Source of the DNA: Streptomyces cellostaticus
GTDB lineage: Bacteria > Actinomycetota > Actinomycetes > Streptomycetales > Streptomycetaceae
DNA: 64,000 nucleotides
Direction: 5' to 3'
Assembly (NCBI RefSeq): GCF_001513965.1
Contig: NZ_KQ948015.1
Span: 613,348-677,347, forward strand
This document shows, piece after piece, positions 43,518 to 52,404 of the stretch. The notes beneath the pieces are model-generated. The model was not told the origin of the DNA. It did no database searches and was given only the letters and a program-made list of their open reading frames with translations. Made by a program: the position numbers and the translations under genes. Each line of letters begins with the position of its first letter. Position 1 is the stretch's first letter.

Positions 43518-44099
43518 TCACCTCTGCTTCTGCCGCGGGATGCGGGCCAGCGCGTGCACCGCCGCCTCGGCGAGTGCGGGGTGGGCCAGGGCCTCGCTCA
43601 GCACCCGCTTGGCGCGCGCGTCGCCGAGCGCGCCGAGGCCCTCCACACAGGCGAGGGCCACCCGCCGGTACGGGTCGTGCGGGCGCAGCCGCCGCTCCAG
43701 GGTGGTGATCAGTGCGGGCACGGACTCGGGGGCGCGCAGTTCGACCAGGAGCCGTACCGGGTGCAGGGCGTAGGCGACGCGCAGTTCGTTGGTGGCGAGG
43801 GCGGCGGCCGCGCGGGCGGTGCGCGGGTCACCGAGGCGGGCGAGGGCGTAGGCGGCGGAGGCGCAGCGCGGCGGGTCGCGGTGGTTGAGCAGCAGCACCA
43901 GGGATTCGAAGGCCCTCCGGTCGCCTCCCAGGCCCAGCCGGAACGCGGCCAGCTCCCGGGCCCACAGCGGCTGTCCGGGCGCGGTGAGCACCTCCGCCAG
44001 TTCGTCGTGGTCCTCCGTCGCCAGCAACCCCTCGTACGCCGCCGAGCCGCGCGACTCCTGCCGAATGCGTTCCGTGAGCGATCGCAACTCTTCGTCCAC
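43518..44099 (-). CDS. HEAT-repeat domain protein
   Basis: A 193-residue all-helical protein made of about four HEAT-like repeats: [40 protein letters not shown] and ALACVEGLGALGDARAKRVL show the paired-helix pattern with Asp-Pro/Asp-Ala turns. HEAT repeats mediate protein contacts; no enzymatic site is visible. The GTG start has TACGCT 7 bases upstream on its strand and no ribosome site, so the transcript may be leaderless. It is divergent from the double hydroxyacyl-CoA dehydrogenase across a 381-base gap. Confidence 0.8.
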   Translation of the reverse strand: MDEELRSLTERIRQESRGSAAYEGLLATEDHDELAEVLTAPGQPLWARELAAFRLGLGGDRRAFESLVLLLNHRDPPRCASAAYALARLGDPRTARAAAALATNELRVAYALHPVRLLVELRAPESVPALITTLERRLRPHDPYRRVALACVEGLGALGDARAKRVLSEALAHPALAEAAVHALARIPRQKQR

Positions 44100-44480
44100 G
44101 AAGACCAGCGTAGGCGCGTTGCACCCGCCGAGGGAGCTACATCACAAACTCGGGTCCGACTCAGGTCTGGCGCGCTCGTTACTCGCCGGTTAAGCTCATT
44201 CGAGCGAGGTAACCCTCTCGCACTTCCGCTGACGACGGTTTGGTGACGCAGCCGTCGTGAGCACTGGTCGGTTCGGTACATCGGTACCGCAGTACGACCC
44301 GGCTCCGGGACAGGGCCGGTCGGATTCCGCCGCTCCCCGGGCGTGTGCACGCCCGCGGCGTCGGCACCGGGCGTGTGCGCTCGCAGCCCGGCAACACCCG
44401 CACTCCTTTCCGCCCCGGCGTGCGCCTTCCGGCGCACCCGGCGCGTTCCCAGTCGTCACCCTCATTCCTGGAGTCCCGCG
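44100..44480. other. 381-base non-coding gap upstream of the hydroxyacyl-CoA dehydrogenase
   Basis: It contains the HEAT gene's promoter at its left end (AGCGTA, 44107-44112). Two small inverted repeats follow: GGGCGTG/CACGCCC at 44339-44354 and GTGCGCC/GGCGCAC at 44420-44437, the second in the likely 5' leader of the dehydrogenase. A CGGTAC direct repeat lies near 44274. No open frame with coding character and no riboswitch could be recognised. Confidence 0.5.
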
Positions 44481-46286
44481 ATGGCCACTCCCCTGTCCCA
44501 CACCTCTGTGTCCCCGTTCAAGACGATCGCCGTCATCGGCCTCGGCACCATGGGCACCGGTATCACCGAAGTCCTGGCGAAGGCCGGCCGCGAGGTGATC
44601 GGCATCGACATCAGCGAGGCCCAGGCCGCGAAGTCCGTCGCCGCCCTGGAGGCCGCCACCGCCCGCGCCGTCGAGCGCGGCCGGCTGACCGAGCAGGAGC
44701 GTGCCGACGTCCTCGCCCGGGTCCGCACCGCCACGGACCTCGGCGCGGCGGCCGACGCCGACCTGGTCATCGAGGTGGCCCCAGAGTCGTACGAGATCAA
44801 GCACCAGATCTTCCGTGCACTGGACGGCATCGTCCGCCCGGAGACGATCCTCGCGACCGGCACCAACGCCCTGTCGGTCACCCGTCTCGCCGCCGACTCG
44901 GCCCGTCCCGAGCGCGTGCTCGGCCTGCACTTCTTCAACCCGGCCCCGGCGATGAAGCTGGTCGAGGTCGTCTCGTCGGTGCTGACCGCGCCGCAGGCCG
45001 TCGCCGCGGTCACGGACCTCGCGATCGAGCTGGGCAAGGAGCCGGTCGCGGTCGGCGACCGCCCCGGATTCGTCGCGGACGGGCTGCTGTTCGGCTACCT
45101 CAACCAGGCCGCCGCCATGTACGAGGCCAAGTACGCCTCCCGCGAGGACATCGACGCCGCGATGCGGCTCGGCTGCGGCCTGCCCATGGGCCCGCTCGCC
45201 CTGCTGGACCTCATCGGCATCGACACCGCGCGCACGGTCCTGGAGGCCATGTACACCGAGACCCGCGACCGGCTGCACGCCCCCGCCCCGATCCTGAAGC
45301 AGCTCAGCGAGGCGGGCCTGACCGGCCGCAAGTCGGGGCGCGGCTTCTACACGTACGAGGCTCCCGGCAGCGCCACGGTCGTCGCGGACGCCCTGACCCC
45401 GGCCGCCGACGACACCGCGGCCCAGGGCCGCAGCGTCCGCTCCGTCGGGGTGGCCGGTTCCGGCACCATGGCCTCCGGCATCGCCGAGGTGTTCGCAAAG
45501 GCCGGGTACGAGGTCGTCCTCGCCGCCCGCAGCGAGGAGAAGGCCCAGGCCGCCAAGACCCGGATCGGCAAGTCGCTGGCCCGCTCCGTGGACAAGGGCC
45601 GGCTGACCGCCGAGGCCGCCGCCCGGACCCTGGACCTGATCACCCCGGCAGGCTCCTACGACGCCTTCGCCGACGTCGACCTGGCCGTCGAGGCGGTCGC
45701 CGAGGACCTGGCGGTCAAGCAGCAGCTGTTCGCCACGTTCGACAAGGTCTGCAAGCCCGGCGCGGTCCTCGCCACCACCACCTCCTCGCTGCCCGTCGTC
45801 GCCTGCGCCCGCGCCACCTCGCGCCCGCAGGACGTGATCGGCATGCACTTCTTCAACCCGGCCCCGGCGATGAAGCTGGTCGAGGTCGTCCGGACCGTTC
45901 TGACGGCCGACGACGTCCACGCGACCGTCCGCGAGGTCTGCCTGAAGATCAGGAAGCACGCCGTGGACTGCGGCGACCGGGCCGGGTTCATCGTGAACGC
46001 GCTGCTGTTCCCGTACCTGAACAACGCGGTCAAGATGGTCCAGGAGCACTACGCGTCCCTGGACGACATCGACGCGGCGATGAAGCTCGGCGGCGGCTAC
46101 CCGATGGGCCCCTTCGAGCTGCTGGACGTCGTCGGCCTGGACGTCTCGCTCGCGATCGAGAAGGTGCTGCACCGCGAGTTCCGCGACCCGGGGCTGGCCC
46201 CGGCCCCGCTCCTCGAGCACCTGGTGGCCGCGGGCTGCCTCGGCCGCAAGACCGGCCGTGGCTTCCGCGAGTATGCCCGCCGCTGA
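44481..46286 (+). CDS. double 3-hydroxyacyl-CoA dehydrogenase (tandem fused)
   Basis: A 601-residue protein made of two full 3-hydroxyacyl-CoA/3-hydroxybutyryl-CoA dehydrogenase copies. Each has an NAD loop (VIGLGTMGTGI at ~14, VAGSGTMASGI at ~323), the catalytic-His stretch HFFNPAPAMKLVEVV and a C-terminal GRKSGRGFY/GRKTGRGFR end. The enzyme interconverts acetoacetyl-CoA or longer 3-ketoacyl-CoA with the 3-hydroxy form. Close to the ethylmalonyl-CoA operon it could make 3-hydroxybutyryl-CoA on the way to crotonyl-CoA, the Ccr substrate. Both halves keep their motifs, so either two active sites or an internal pseudo-dimer is possible. CCTGGAG precedes the ATG. Confidence 0.9.
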   Translation: MATPLSHTSVSPFKTIAVIGLGTMGTGITEVLAKAGREVIGIDISEAQAAKSVAALEAATARAVERGRLTEQERADVLARVRTATDLGAAADADLVIEVAPESYEIKHQIFRALDGIVRPETILATGTNALSVTRLAADSARPERVLGLHFFNPAPAMKLVEVVSSVLTAPQAVAAVTDLAIELGKEPVAVGDRPGFVADGLLFGYLNQAAAMYEAKYASREDIDAAMRLGCGLPMGPLALLDLIGIDTARTVLEAMYTETRDRLHAPAPILKQLSEAGLTGRKSGRGFYTYEAPGSATVVADALTPAADDTAAQGRSVRSVGVAGSGTMASGIAEVFAKAGYEVVLAARSEEKAQAAKTRIGKSLARSVDKGRLTAEAAARTLDLITPAGSYDAFADVDLAVEAVAEDLAVKQQLFATFDKVCKPGAVLATTTSSLPVVACARATSRPQDVIGMHFFNPAPAMKLVEVVRTVLTADDVHATVREVCLKIRKHAVDCGDRAGFIVNALLFPYLNNAVKMVQEHYASLDDIDAAMKLGGGYPMGPFELLDVVGLDVSLAIEKVLHREFRDPGLAPAPLLEHLVAAGCLGRKTGRGFREYARR

Positions 46287-46359
46287 CGGCGTCGGCGACT
46301 GGTTCGACGGCGCCCCCGAGGGCGCGGACTGGGGCGGACTGCTCGATCCCGTGGGAGGA

Positions 46360-46382
46360 CCCCCGCCCTTTACGGGCGGGGG
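46360..46382 (+). terminator. hairpin between the dehydrogenase and TetR genes
   Basis: CCCCCGCCC (46360-46368) and GGGCGGGGG (46374-46382) form a perfect 9-bp stem with a TTTAC loop, 74 bases after the dehydrogenase stop and just before the TetR promoter. A strong stem, no U-tract. Confidence 0.65.
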
Positions 46383-46431
46383 ATACCCCGGACCTGCGCA
46401 TCGAGCTGCGGACATGCAGTACGTTCAGGTC

Positions 46432-47256
46432 ATGTCCCAGCCCGCCAAGTCCTCACGTACACCAGCCACGCCCGACGCGCCGGAAAGTGCCGCAGGCAGT
46501 CGCGCCGCCGCCCAGCGGCTGAAAATGCGCCGAGAACTGGCGGCCGCAGCGATGGAACTGTTCGCGACCAAGGGGTACGAGGCGACCACCGTCGACGAGA
46601 TCGCGGCCGCGGCCGGGGTCGCCCGCCGCACCTTCTTCCGCCACTTCCGTTCCAAGGAAGAGGCGATCTTCCCGGACCACGACGACACACTGATCCGCGC
46701 CGAGGCGGTCCTCAACGCCGCCCCGGCGCACGAGCACCCCCTCGACACGGTGTGCCGCGGCATCAAGGAAGTCATGAGGATGTACGCGGCCCGCCCGGAG
46801 ATCTCGGTCGCCCGCTACAAGCTGACGCGCGAGGTGCCCACCCTGCGCGAGGCCGAGATCGCCTCGGTGGCCCGCTACGAGCGCCTGTTCACCCGCTATC
46901 TGCTCGGCCACTTCGACGAACACGCGCACGCCGACGACGCCAACGACGACCCGCTACTCGCCGAGGTGGCCGCCTCCGCCGTCGTCACCGCCCACAACCA
47001 CGTCCTCAGGCGCTGGCTGCGGGCCGGCGGCCAGGGCGATGTGGAGGCCCAGCTCGACCACGCCTTCGCGATCGTACGCAAGACCTTCGGCACGGGGATC
47101 GGGGCCGGCCGGCAGGCTTCCCCCCGGCCGTCCTCCCCGGCCCCCGCGGCTTCCGTGGTCCCGCACGGCGAGGTGCTGGTGACCGTCGCCCGCACCGACG
47201 CACCGCTCGACGAGGTGATGAGGACGATCGAGCAGGCGCTCAAGGAACGCGCGTAG
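46432..47256 (+). CDS. TetR family transcriptional regulator
   Basis: A 274-residue repressor: N-terminal helix-turn-helix (about residues 38-85) with ELFATKGYEATTVDEIAAAAGVARRTFFRHFRSKEEA (shown in parts: ATKGYEATTVDEIA, GVARRTFFRHF), then a helical ligand-binding domain and an Ala/Pro-rich linker with a short C-terminal domain. It lies between the hydroxyacyl-CoA dehydrogenase and ccr, as in S. coelicolor to my recollection, so it is the natural candidate to control the ethylmalonyl-CoA genes, perhaps sensing an acyl-CoA. TACGTT at 46420-46425, 6 bases before the ATG, suggests a leaderless transcript; an ATG at 46414 is less likely. Confidence 0.87.
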   Translation: MSQPAKSSRTPATPDAPESAAGSRAAAQRLKMRRELAAAAMELFATKGYEATTVDEIAAAAGVARRTFFRHFRSKEEAIFPDHDDTLIRAEAVLNAAPAHEHPLDTVCRGIKEVMRMYAARPEISVARYKLTREVPTLREAEIASVARYERLFTRYLLGHFDEHAHADDANDDPLLAEVAASAVVTAHNHVLRRWLRAGGQGDVEAQLDHAFAIVRKTFGTGIGAGRQASPRPSSPAPAASVVPHGEVLVTVARTDAPLDEVMRTIEQALKERA

Positions 47257-48600
47257 GGGCTGCCCACGGACGGGCCCGGTTCCCTCGCCCCGGCGCAAAG
47301 AACGCGGCGAGGCGAGGGCCCGCCTCCCCCATCACCAGTCCAGCCACCAGCCGTCCGGCCACCGGGGCCGACACCAGACCGAGCATGTCGTGACCGGTCA
47401 CGAGCAGGCCCCTGGGGCCGGCCCCGGAGCGGGCCGACCGGCAGCCCGTCCGAGGTCATCGGGCGCGGCCGAACTCCGTGGTCCCGCGCCCCGTCCCCCT
47501 TGCCGGGCGCGAGGCCGAGCCGGAGCGGGACCCGGCAGCCGGCCGACCGGCAGCCCGCCCGGGAAACACCAGGCACGACCCCATCCACTCCCGCTCGCAC
47601 CACCCCCAACCCGCCCTCGGCAGATACGGCCCGAAGCGATCCGGATCGCGGCCGAACCCCATGACCCCGCGCCCCCCTTTGCCAGGCGCAAGGTCAAGCC
47701 GGAACACGACCCGGGACCGACCCGGCAGCCAGCCGACCGGCAGCCCGCCCGGGAAACACCAGGCACGACCCCATCCACTCCCGCTCGCACCACCCCCAAC
47801 CCACCCCCAGCAGATACGGCCCGAAGCGATCCGGATCGCGGCCGAACTCCCTGGCCCCAGCGACCCGCACCCCCCTTGCCAGGCGCAAGGCCGAGCCAGA
47901 ACACGCCCCAGGGCCGACCCCGCAGCCAGCCGACCGGCAACCCGTCCAGGCGGCACCGAGCGCGACCCCATCCACCCCTGCTCGCACCACCCCCAGCAGA
48001 TACGGCCCGAAGCGATCCGGATCGCGGCCGAACTCCCTGATCCCGCGACCCGCACCCCCCTTTCCGGGCGCAAGGTCGAGCCGTACGCCCAGCGAGCGGC
48101 AGACCTCGCGGGACCACGCCCCGGCCGCGAGCGCCGCTGTGGCGGTGTACATCCCGGCGGTGGTGCGGACCTCCATCCTCCCCGGTCCGTCGTGGACGGC
48201 GATGCCCCTGGCGTCCTCCACCAACTCGGCCCCGTCCCGGCGCAGCCGGTCGGCGAGCGGGTCCATGTTCCGCCCCGGGTCCAGTGACCACCCGCCTCCG
48301 GCTCCACGGCGAGCCGGCTGCCGGGCGCCGTAGCGCAGCAGCGGCAGGGACGGGTGCCGGGTTGGTCCACAGCGGGCTGGCGGGGCGGAACATGCCGGTC
48401 AGGGCCATGACGGCGACGCTCGGGGCGCCGAGCCGGTCGCGTTCCAGGACGGTGACCTTCGGCCCGGCCCGGCCCAGGTGGTGGGCGCAGGCCAGGCCGG
48501 CCGAGCTGGGGCTGGATCCGCGGCTGCCGCGCCCGGCCGTGGTGCGGACGTCCGGCGAGCGGGGTGTCGCGGCTCTCGCTGCTGCGCACCGTGCCGGGCA
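47257..48600 (-). pseudogene. FAD-dependent (DAO-type) oxidoreductase pseudogene interrupted by tandem repeats
   Basis: On the minus strand, pieces of a D-amino-acid-oxidase-like flavoenzyme appear in order: LACAHHLGRAGPKVTVLERD near 48480 (FAD fold), SVAVMALTGMFRPASPLW, then after a frame change MDPLADRLRRDGAELVEDA and AALAAGAWSREVCRSLGVRL to PGKG near 48075. There the coding match stops and ~600 bases of tandem repeats follow. The C-terminal piece resumes near 47400 (RGLLVTGHDMLGLVSAPVAG). The middle of the gene is missing and frames do not join, so no working protein can result. It is flanked by the TetR gene and the ccr promoter. Confidence 0.82.
47436..48070. repeat. tandem repeats of ~190 bp inside the FAD oxidoreductase pseudogene
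   Basis: GACCGGCAGCCCG-like starts lie at 47436, 47545, 47735 and 47932: a short 109-base first unit, then ~190-197-base units. Three units carry GCGATCCGGATCGC, a perfect 14-bp palindrome at 47636-47649, 47826-47839 and 48012-48025. Each unit also holds a piece resembling the host gene's codons for LAPGKG, so the repeat probably grew from the gene itself plus extra sequence. Copies diverge by several percent and small indels. Confidence 0.88.
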
Positions 48601-48684
48601 TCGGCCTCGCCGCCGAGTGTCATGGGCTCGACGCAACGGGCCGGGCGGATCTTCTCCGACACCCACAAGACCGCCCATTGTCAC

Positions 48685-48767
48685 CTACTCGACAGTAGCT
48701 TTGATCGATCATCGCTCATTTGTTACGTAAAGATTTCATCTGAGGCGAACTTCTGGCACTCAGTGCC
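48685..48767. promoter_or_regulatory. cluster of short palindromes upstream of ccr
   Basis: In an A+T-richer patch: CTACT/AGTAG (48685-48698), TGATCGATCA (48702-48711), TTACGTAA (48723-48730) and GGCACTCAGTGCC (48755-48767), all perfect in their arms. The last sits just upstream of the predicted -35 box. They could be operators for one or more regulators; no matching family was recognised. Confidence 0.4.
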
Positions 48768-48796
48768 TTGTCACCTGACACGCGGTGTCATACGTT
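48768..48796 (+). promoter_or_regulatory. predicted ccr operon promoter with operator in the spacer
   Basis: TTGTCA (48768-48773) and TACGTT (48791-48796) are 17 bases apart, a near-consensus primary promoter. The spacer holds TGACACGCGGTGTCA (48776-48790), a perfect inverted repeat with a 3-base centre. A bound dimeric repressor would block polymerase; the upstream TetR protein is the obvious candidate. Start of transcription near 48803 leaves a ~220-base leader before the ccr GTG. Confidence 0.65.
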
Positions 48797-49023
48797 GAAG
48801 AGGTCCGGGCGGCCGGCGAGCAGAGACCGATCGTTCGCCGGCTGTCCCCGCAAGCCGACGGCCTGCGCGCCCGGACGCCTGCGTCACAGGCAACCCTCCC
48901 GCGCCACAAAGCGCTGCCGAAGCACCACCCCGCCGAACCGACGGCACCACCAAAAAACCCTCAGCAGCACCGACGAACCCTCAGCGCCCCTCCCTCAGGG
49001 CGCTCACCGCCGGAGGCAACACC

Positions 49024-50367
49024 GTGACCGTGAAGGACATCCTGGACGCGATCCAGTCGAAGGACGCCACATCCGCCGACTTCGCCGCCCTGCCGATCCC
49101 CGAGTCGTACCGCGCGATCACCGTGCACAAGGACGAGACGGAGATGTTCGCGGGCCTGGAGACCCGCGACAAGGACCCGCGCAAGTCGATCCACCTGGAC
49201 GACGTGCCGGTGCCCGAACTGGGCCCCGGCGAGGCCCTGGTGGCCGTCATGGCCTCCTCGGTCAACTACAACTCGGTGTGGACCTCGATCTTCGAGCCGC
49301 TCGCGACCTTCGGTTTCCTGGAGCGCTACGGCAAGGTCAGCGAGCTCACCAAGCGCCACGACCTGCCGTACCACATCATCGGCTCCGACCTCGCGGGCGT
49401 CGTCCTGCGCACCGGCCCGGGCGTCAACGCCTGGAAGCCCGGTGACGAGGTCGTCGCGCACTGCCTGTCCGTCGAGCTGGAGTCCTCCGACGGCCACAAC
49501 GACACGATGCTCGACCCCGAGCAGCGCATCTGGGGCTTCGAGACCAACTTCGGCGGCCTCGCCGAGATCGCGCTCGTCAAGTCCAACCAGCTGATGCCGA
49601 AGCCCAAGCACCTCAGCTGGGAGGAGGCCGCGGCCCCCGGCCTGGTCAACTCCACCGCCTACCGGCAGCTGGTCTCCCGCAACGGCGCCCAGATGAAGCA
49701 GGGCGACAACGTCCTGATCTGGGGCGCGAGCGGCGGCCTCGGCTCGTACGCCACCCAGTTCGCGCTGGCCGGCGGCGCCAACCCGATCTGTGTCGTCTCC
49801 AGCGACCAGAAGGCGGACATCTGCCGCTCCATGGGCGCCGAGGCGATCATCGACCGCAACGCCGAGGGCTACAAGTTCTGGAAGGACGAGAACACCCAGG
49901 ACCCGAGGGAGTGGAAGCGCTTCGGCAAGCGCATCCGTGAGCTGACCGGCGGCGAGGACGTCGACATCGTCTTCGAGCACCCCGGCCGCGAGACCTTCGG
50001 CGCCTCGGTCTACGTCACCCGCAAGGGCGGCACCATCGTCACCTGCGCCTCGACGTCCGGCTACAACCACGAGTACGACAACCGCTACCTGTGGATGTCG
50101 CTGAAGCGGATCATCGGCTCGCACTTCGCCAACTACCGCGAGGCCTGGGAGGCCAACCGCCTCATCGCCAAGGGCAAGATCCACCCGACCCTGTCGAAGG
50201 TCTACTCCCTCCAGGAGACCGGTCAGGCCGCCTACGACGTCCACCGCAACCTGCACCAGGGCAAGGTCGGCGTGCTGTGCCTCGCGCCCGAGGAGGGCCT
50301 GGGTGTGCGCGACGAGGAGATGCGCGCCCAGCACATCGACGCCATCAACCGCTTCCGGAACATCTGA
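49024..50367 (+). CDS. ccr: crotonyl-CoA carboxylase/reductase
   Basis: A 447-residue medium-chain dehydrogenase/reductase that reduces crotonyl-CoA with NADPH while adding CO2, giving (2S)-ethylmalonyl-CoA. The NADPH loop GASGGLG is at 234-240. The CO2-pocket residues known from Kitasatospora Ccr (Asn81, Phe170, Glu171, His365) correspond to Asn81, Phe172, Glu173 and His367, all present, supporting a true carboxylase. GGAGG lies just before the GTG. It is the first gene of the ethylmalonyl-CoA operon, which assimilates acetyl-CoA and supplies ethylmalonyl- and methylmalonyl-CoA extender units for polyketides. Confidence 0.96.
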   Translation: MTVKDILDAIQSKDATSADFAALPIPESYRAITVHKDETEMFAGLETRDKDPRKSIHLDDVPVPELGPGEALVAVMASSVNYNSVWTSIFEPLATFGFLERYGKVSELTKRHDLPYHIIGSDLAGVVLRTGPGVNAWKPGDEVVAHCLSVELESSDGHNDTMLDPEQRIWGFETNFGGLAEIALVKSNQLMPKPKHLSWEEAAAPGLVNSTAYRQLVSRNGAQMKQGDNVLIWGASGGLGSYATQFALAGGANPICVVSSDQKADICRSMGAEAIIDRNAEGYKFWKDENTQDPREWKRFGKRIRELTGGEDVDIVFEHPGRETFGASVYVTRKGGTIVTCASTSGYNHEYDNRYLWMSLKRIIGSHFANYREAWEANRLIAKGKIHPTLSKVYSLQETGQAAYDVHRNLHQGKVGVLCLAPEEGLGVRDEEMRAQHIDAINRFRNI

Positions 50368-50376
50368 GGGCCATAG

Positions 50377-52404
50377 ATGACAGAGCGTCAGAAGGACCGT
50401 CCCTGGCTCATGCGGACGTACGCGGGCCACTCGACGGCCGAGGCGTCCAACGAGCTGTACCGGCGCAACCTCGCCAAGGGCCAGACCGGCCTGTCGGTGG
50501 CGTTCGACCTGCCGACGCAGACCGGCTACGACCCCGACCACATCCTCGCCCGCGGCGAGGTCGGCCGGGTCGGCGTGCCGGTCTCGCACCTCGGTGACAT
50601 GCGCCGGCTGTTCCAGGACATCCCCCTGGAGCAGATGAACACCTCGATGACGATCAATGCCACCGCCATGTGGCTGCTGGCGCTCTACCAGGTCGTCGCC
50701 GAGGAGCAGGGCGCGGACATCACCAAGCTCCAGGGCACGACCCAGAACGACATCGTCAAGGAGTACCTGTCCCGCGGGACGCATGTCTTCCCGCCGGGGC
50801 CGAGCCTCCGTCTGACGACGGACATGATCGCGTACACGGTCTCCCACATCCCGAAGTGGAACCCGATCAACATCTGCAGCTACCACCTGCAGGAGGCCGG
50901 GGCCACGCCGGTGCAGGAGATCGCGTACGCGATGTCCACCGCGATCGCCGTCCTCGACGCCGTGCGCGACAGCGGTCAGGTGCCGCAGGAGCGCATGGGT
51001 GACGTCGTGGCCCGCATCTCCTTCTTCGTGAACGCGGGCGTCCGCTTCGTCGAGGAGATGTGCAAGATGCGGGCGTTCGGCCGCATCTGGGACAAGGTCA
51101 CGCGCGAGCGCTACGGCATCGAGAACCCCAAGCAGCGCCGCTTCCGCTACGGCGTCCAGGTCAACTCGCTCGGCCTGACCGAGGCGCAGCCGGAGAACAA
51201 CGTCCAGCGGATCGTGCTGGAGATGCTCGCGGTCACCCTCTCCAAGGACGCACGCGCGCGTGCCGTGCAGCTGCCCGCCTGGAACGAGGCCCTGGGCCTG
51301 CCCCGCCCCTGGGACCAGCAGTGGTCGCTGCGCATCCAGCAGGTCCTGGCCCACGAGAGCGACCTGCTGGAGTACGAGGACATCTTCGAGGGCTCGCACG
51401 TCATCGAGGCGAAGGTCTCCCAGCTGGTCGAGGACTCGCTCGCGGAGATCGACCGGATCCAGGAGATGGGCGGCGCGATGGCCGCCGTCGAGTCCGGCTA
51501 CCTCAAGTCCCAGCTGGTCTCCTCGCACGCCGAGCGCCGGGGCCGGATCGAGTCCGGCCAGGAGAAGATCGTCGGCGTCAACATCTTCGAGACGACCGAG
51601 CCGAACCCGCTCACGGCCGACCTGGACACCGCGATCCAGACGGTCGACCCGGCGGTCGAGGCCCAGGTCGTCGAGGCGATCGGGCGCTGGCGCGACACGC
51701 GCTACCAGCCGCCCTTCAACCACCCGCGCCCGTGCAAGGCGCTGGAGCGGCTGAAGGAGGCCGCCAAGGGCACCGGCAACCTCATGCAGGCCACCCTGGA
51801 GTGTGCCCGCGCCGGGGTCACGACCGGGGAATGGACGAGCGCGCTCCGGGAGGTGTTCGGCGAGTTCCGGGCGCCCACGGGCGTCTCCTCCGCCCCCATC
51901 GCCGTCCCCGTGGAGGCGGGCTCGGCGCTCGCCGAGGTGCGGACCAAGGTGGACGCCACCGCCCGCGACCTGGGCACCGGCAAGCTGCGCTTCCTGGTCG
52001 GCAAGCCGGGCCTGGACGGCCACTCCAACGGCGCCGAGCAGATCGCCGTGCGCGCCCGTGACGCCGGGTTCGAGGTGGTCTACCAGGGCATCCGGCTCAC
52101 CCCGGAGCAGATCGTGGACGCGGCCCTCGCCGAGGACGTGCACGCGGTCGGCCTGTCCATCCTCTCCGGCTCGCACGCCCAGCTGGTGCCGGACGTACTG
52201 GAGCGGCTGCGTGTGGCCGGTGCCACAGATATACCGGTGATCGCCGGTGGCATCATCCCGAATGGTGACGCCGAAGAACTCCGGGCCGCCGGAGTGGCCG
52301 CGGTCTTCACCCCGAAGGACTTCGACATCACCGGAATCATCGGCCGCATCGTCGACGAGATCCGGAAAGCGAACAAGCTCGACCCCCTGGAGGTCCCCGC
52401 ATGA
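50377..52404 (+). CDS. meaA: ethylmalonyl-CoA mutase (MeaA)
   Basis: A 675-residue B12-dependent acyl-CoA mutase converting ethylmalonyl-CoA to methylsuccinyl-CoA. The N-terminal TIM barrel carries [12 protein letters not shown] and [19 protein letters not shown]; the C-terminal cobalamin-binding domain has Asp547-x-His549-x-x-Gly552 (GLDGHSNG) and SILSGSH. The single-chain form with this length is the MeaA type, not the two-subunit methylmalonyl-CoA mutase. It starts 9 bases after ccr and its stop overlaps the lyase start by 4 bases, so expression is coupled. Confidence 0.95.
   Translation: MTERQKDRPWLMRTYAGHSTAEASNELYRRNLAKGQTGLSVAFDLPTQTGYDPDHILARGEVGRVGVPVSHLGDMRRLFQDIPLEQMNTSMTINATAMWLLALYQVVAEEQGADITKLQGTTQNDIVKEYLSRGTHVFPPGPSLRLTTDMIAYTVSHIPKWNPINICSYHLQEAGATPVQEIAYAMSTAIAVLDAVRDSGQVPQERMGDVVARISFFVNAGVRFVEEMCKMRAFGRIWDKVTRERYGIENPKQRRFRYGVQVNSLGLTEAQPENNVQRIVLEMLAVTLSKDARARAVQLPAWNEALGLPRPWDQQWSLRIQQVLAHESDLLEYEDIFEGSHVIEAKVSQLVEDSLAEIDRIQEMGGAMAAVESGYLKSQLVSSHAERRGRIESGQEKIVGVNIFETTEPNPLTADLDTAIQTVDPAVEAQVVEAIGRWRDTRYQPPFNHPRPCKALERLKEAAKGTGNLMQATLECARAGVTTGEWTSALREVFGEFRAPTGVSSAPIAVPVEAGSALAEVRTKVDATARDLGTGKLRFLVGKPGLDGHSNGAEQIAVRARDAGFEVVYQGIRLTPEQIVDAALAEDVHAVGLSILSGSHAQLVPDVLERLRVAGATDIPVIAGGIIPNGDAEELRAAGVAAVFTPKDFDITGIIGRIVDEIRKANKLDPLEVPA

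Noticed and set aside
47390..48040. A Pro/Arg-rich plus-strand protein of 216 codons
   Set aside because: It consists entirely of the ~190-bp repeat array read on the strand opposite the flavoenzyme remnants, without domain or ribosome site.
48961..52176. A 1071-codon minus-strand frame
   Set aside because: It is the shadow of ccr and meaA, which are certain by motif content.
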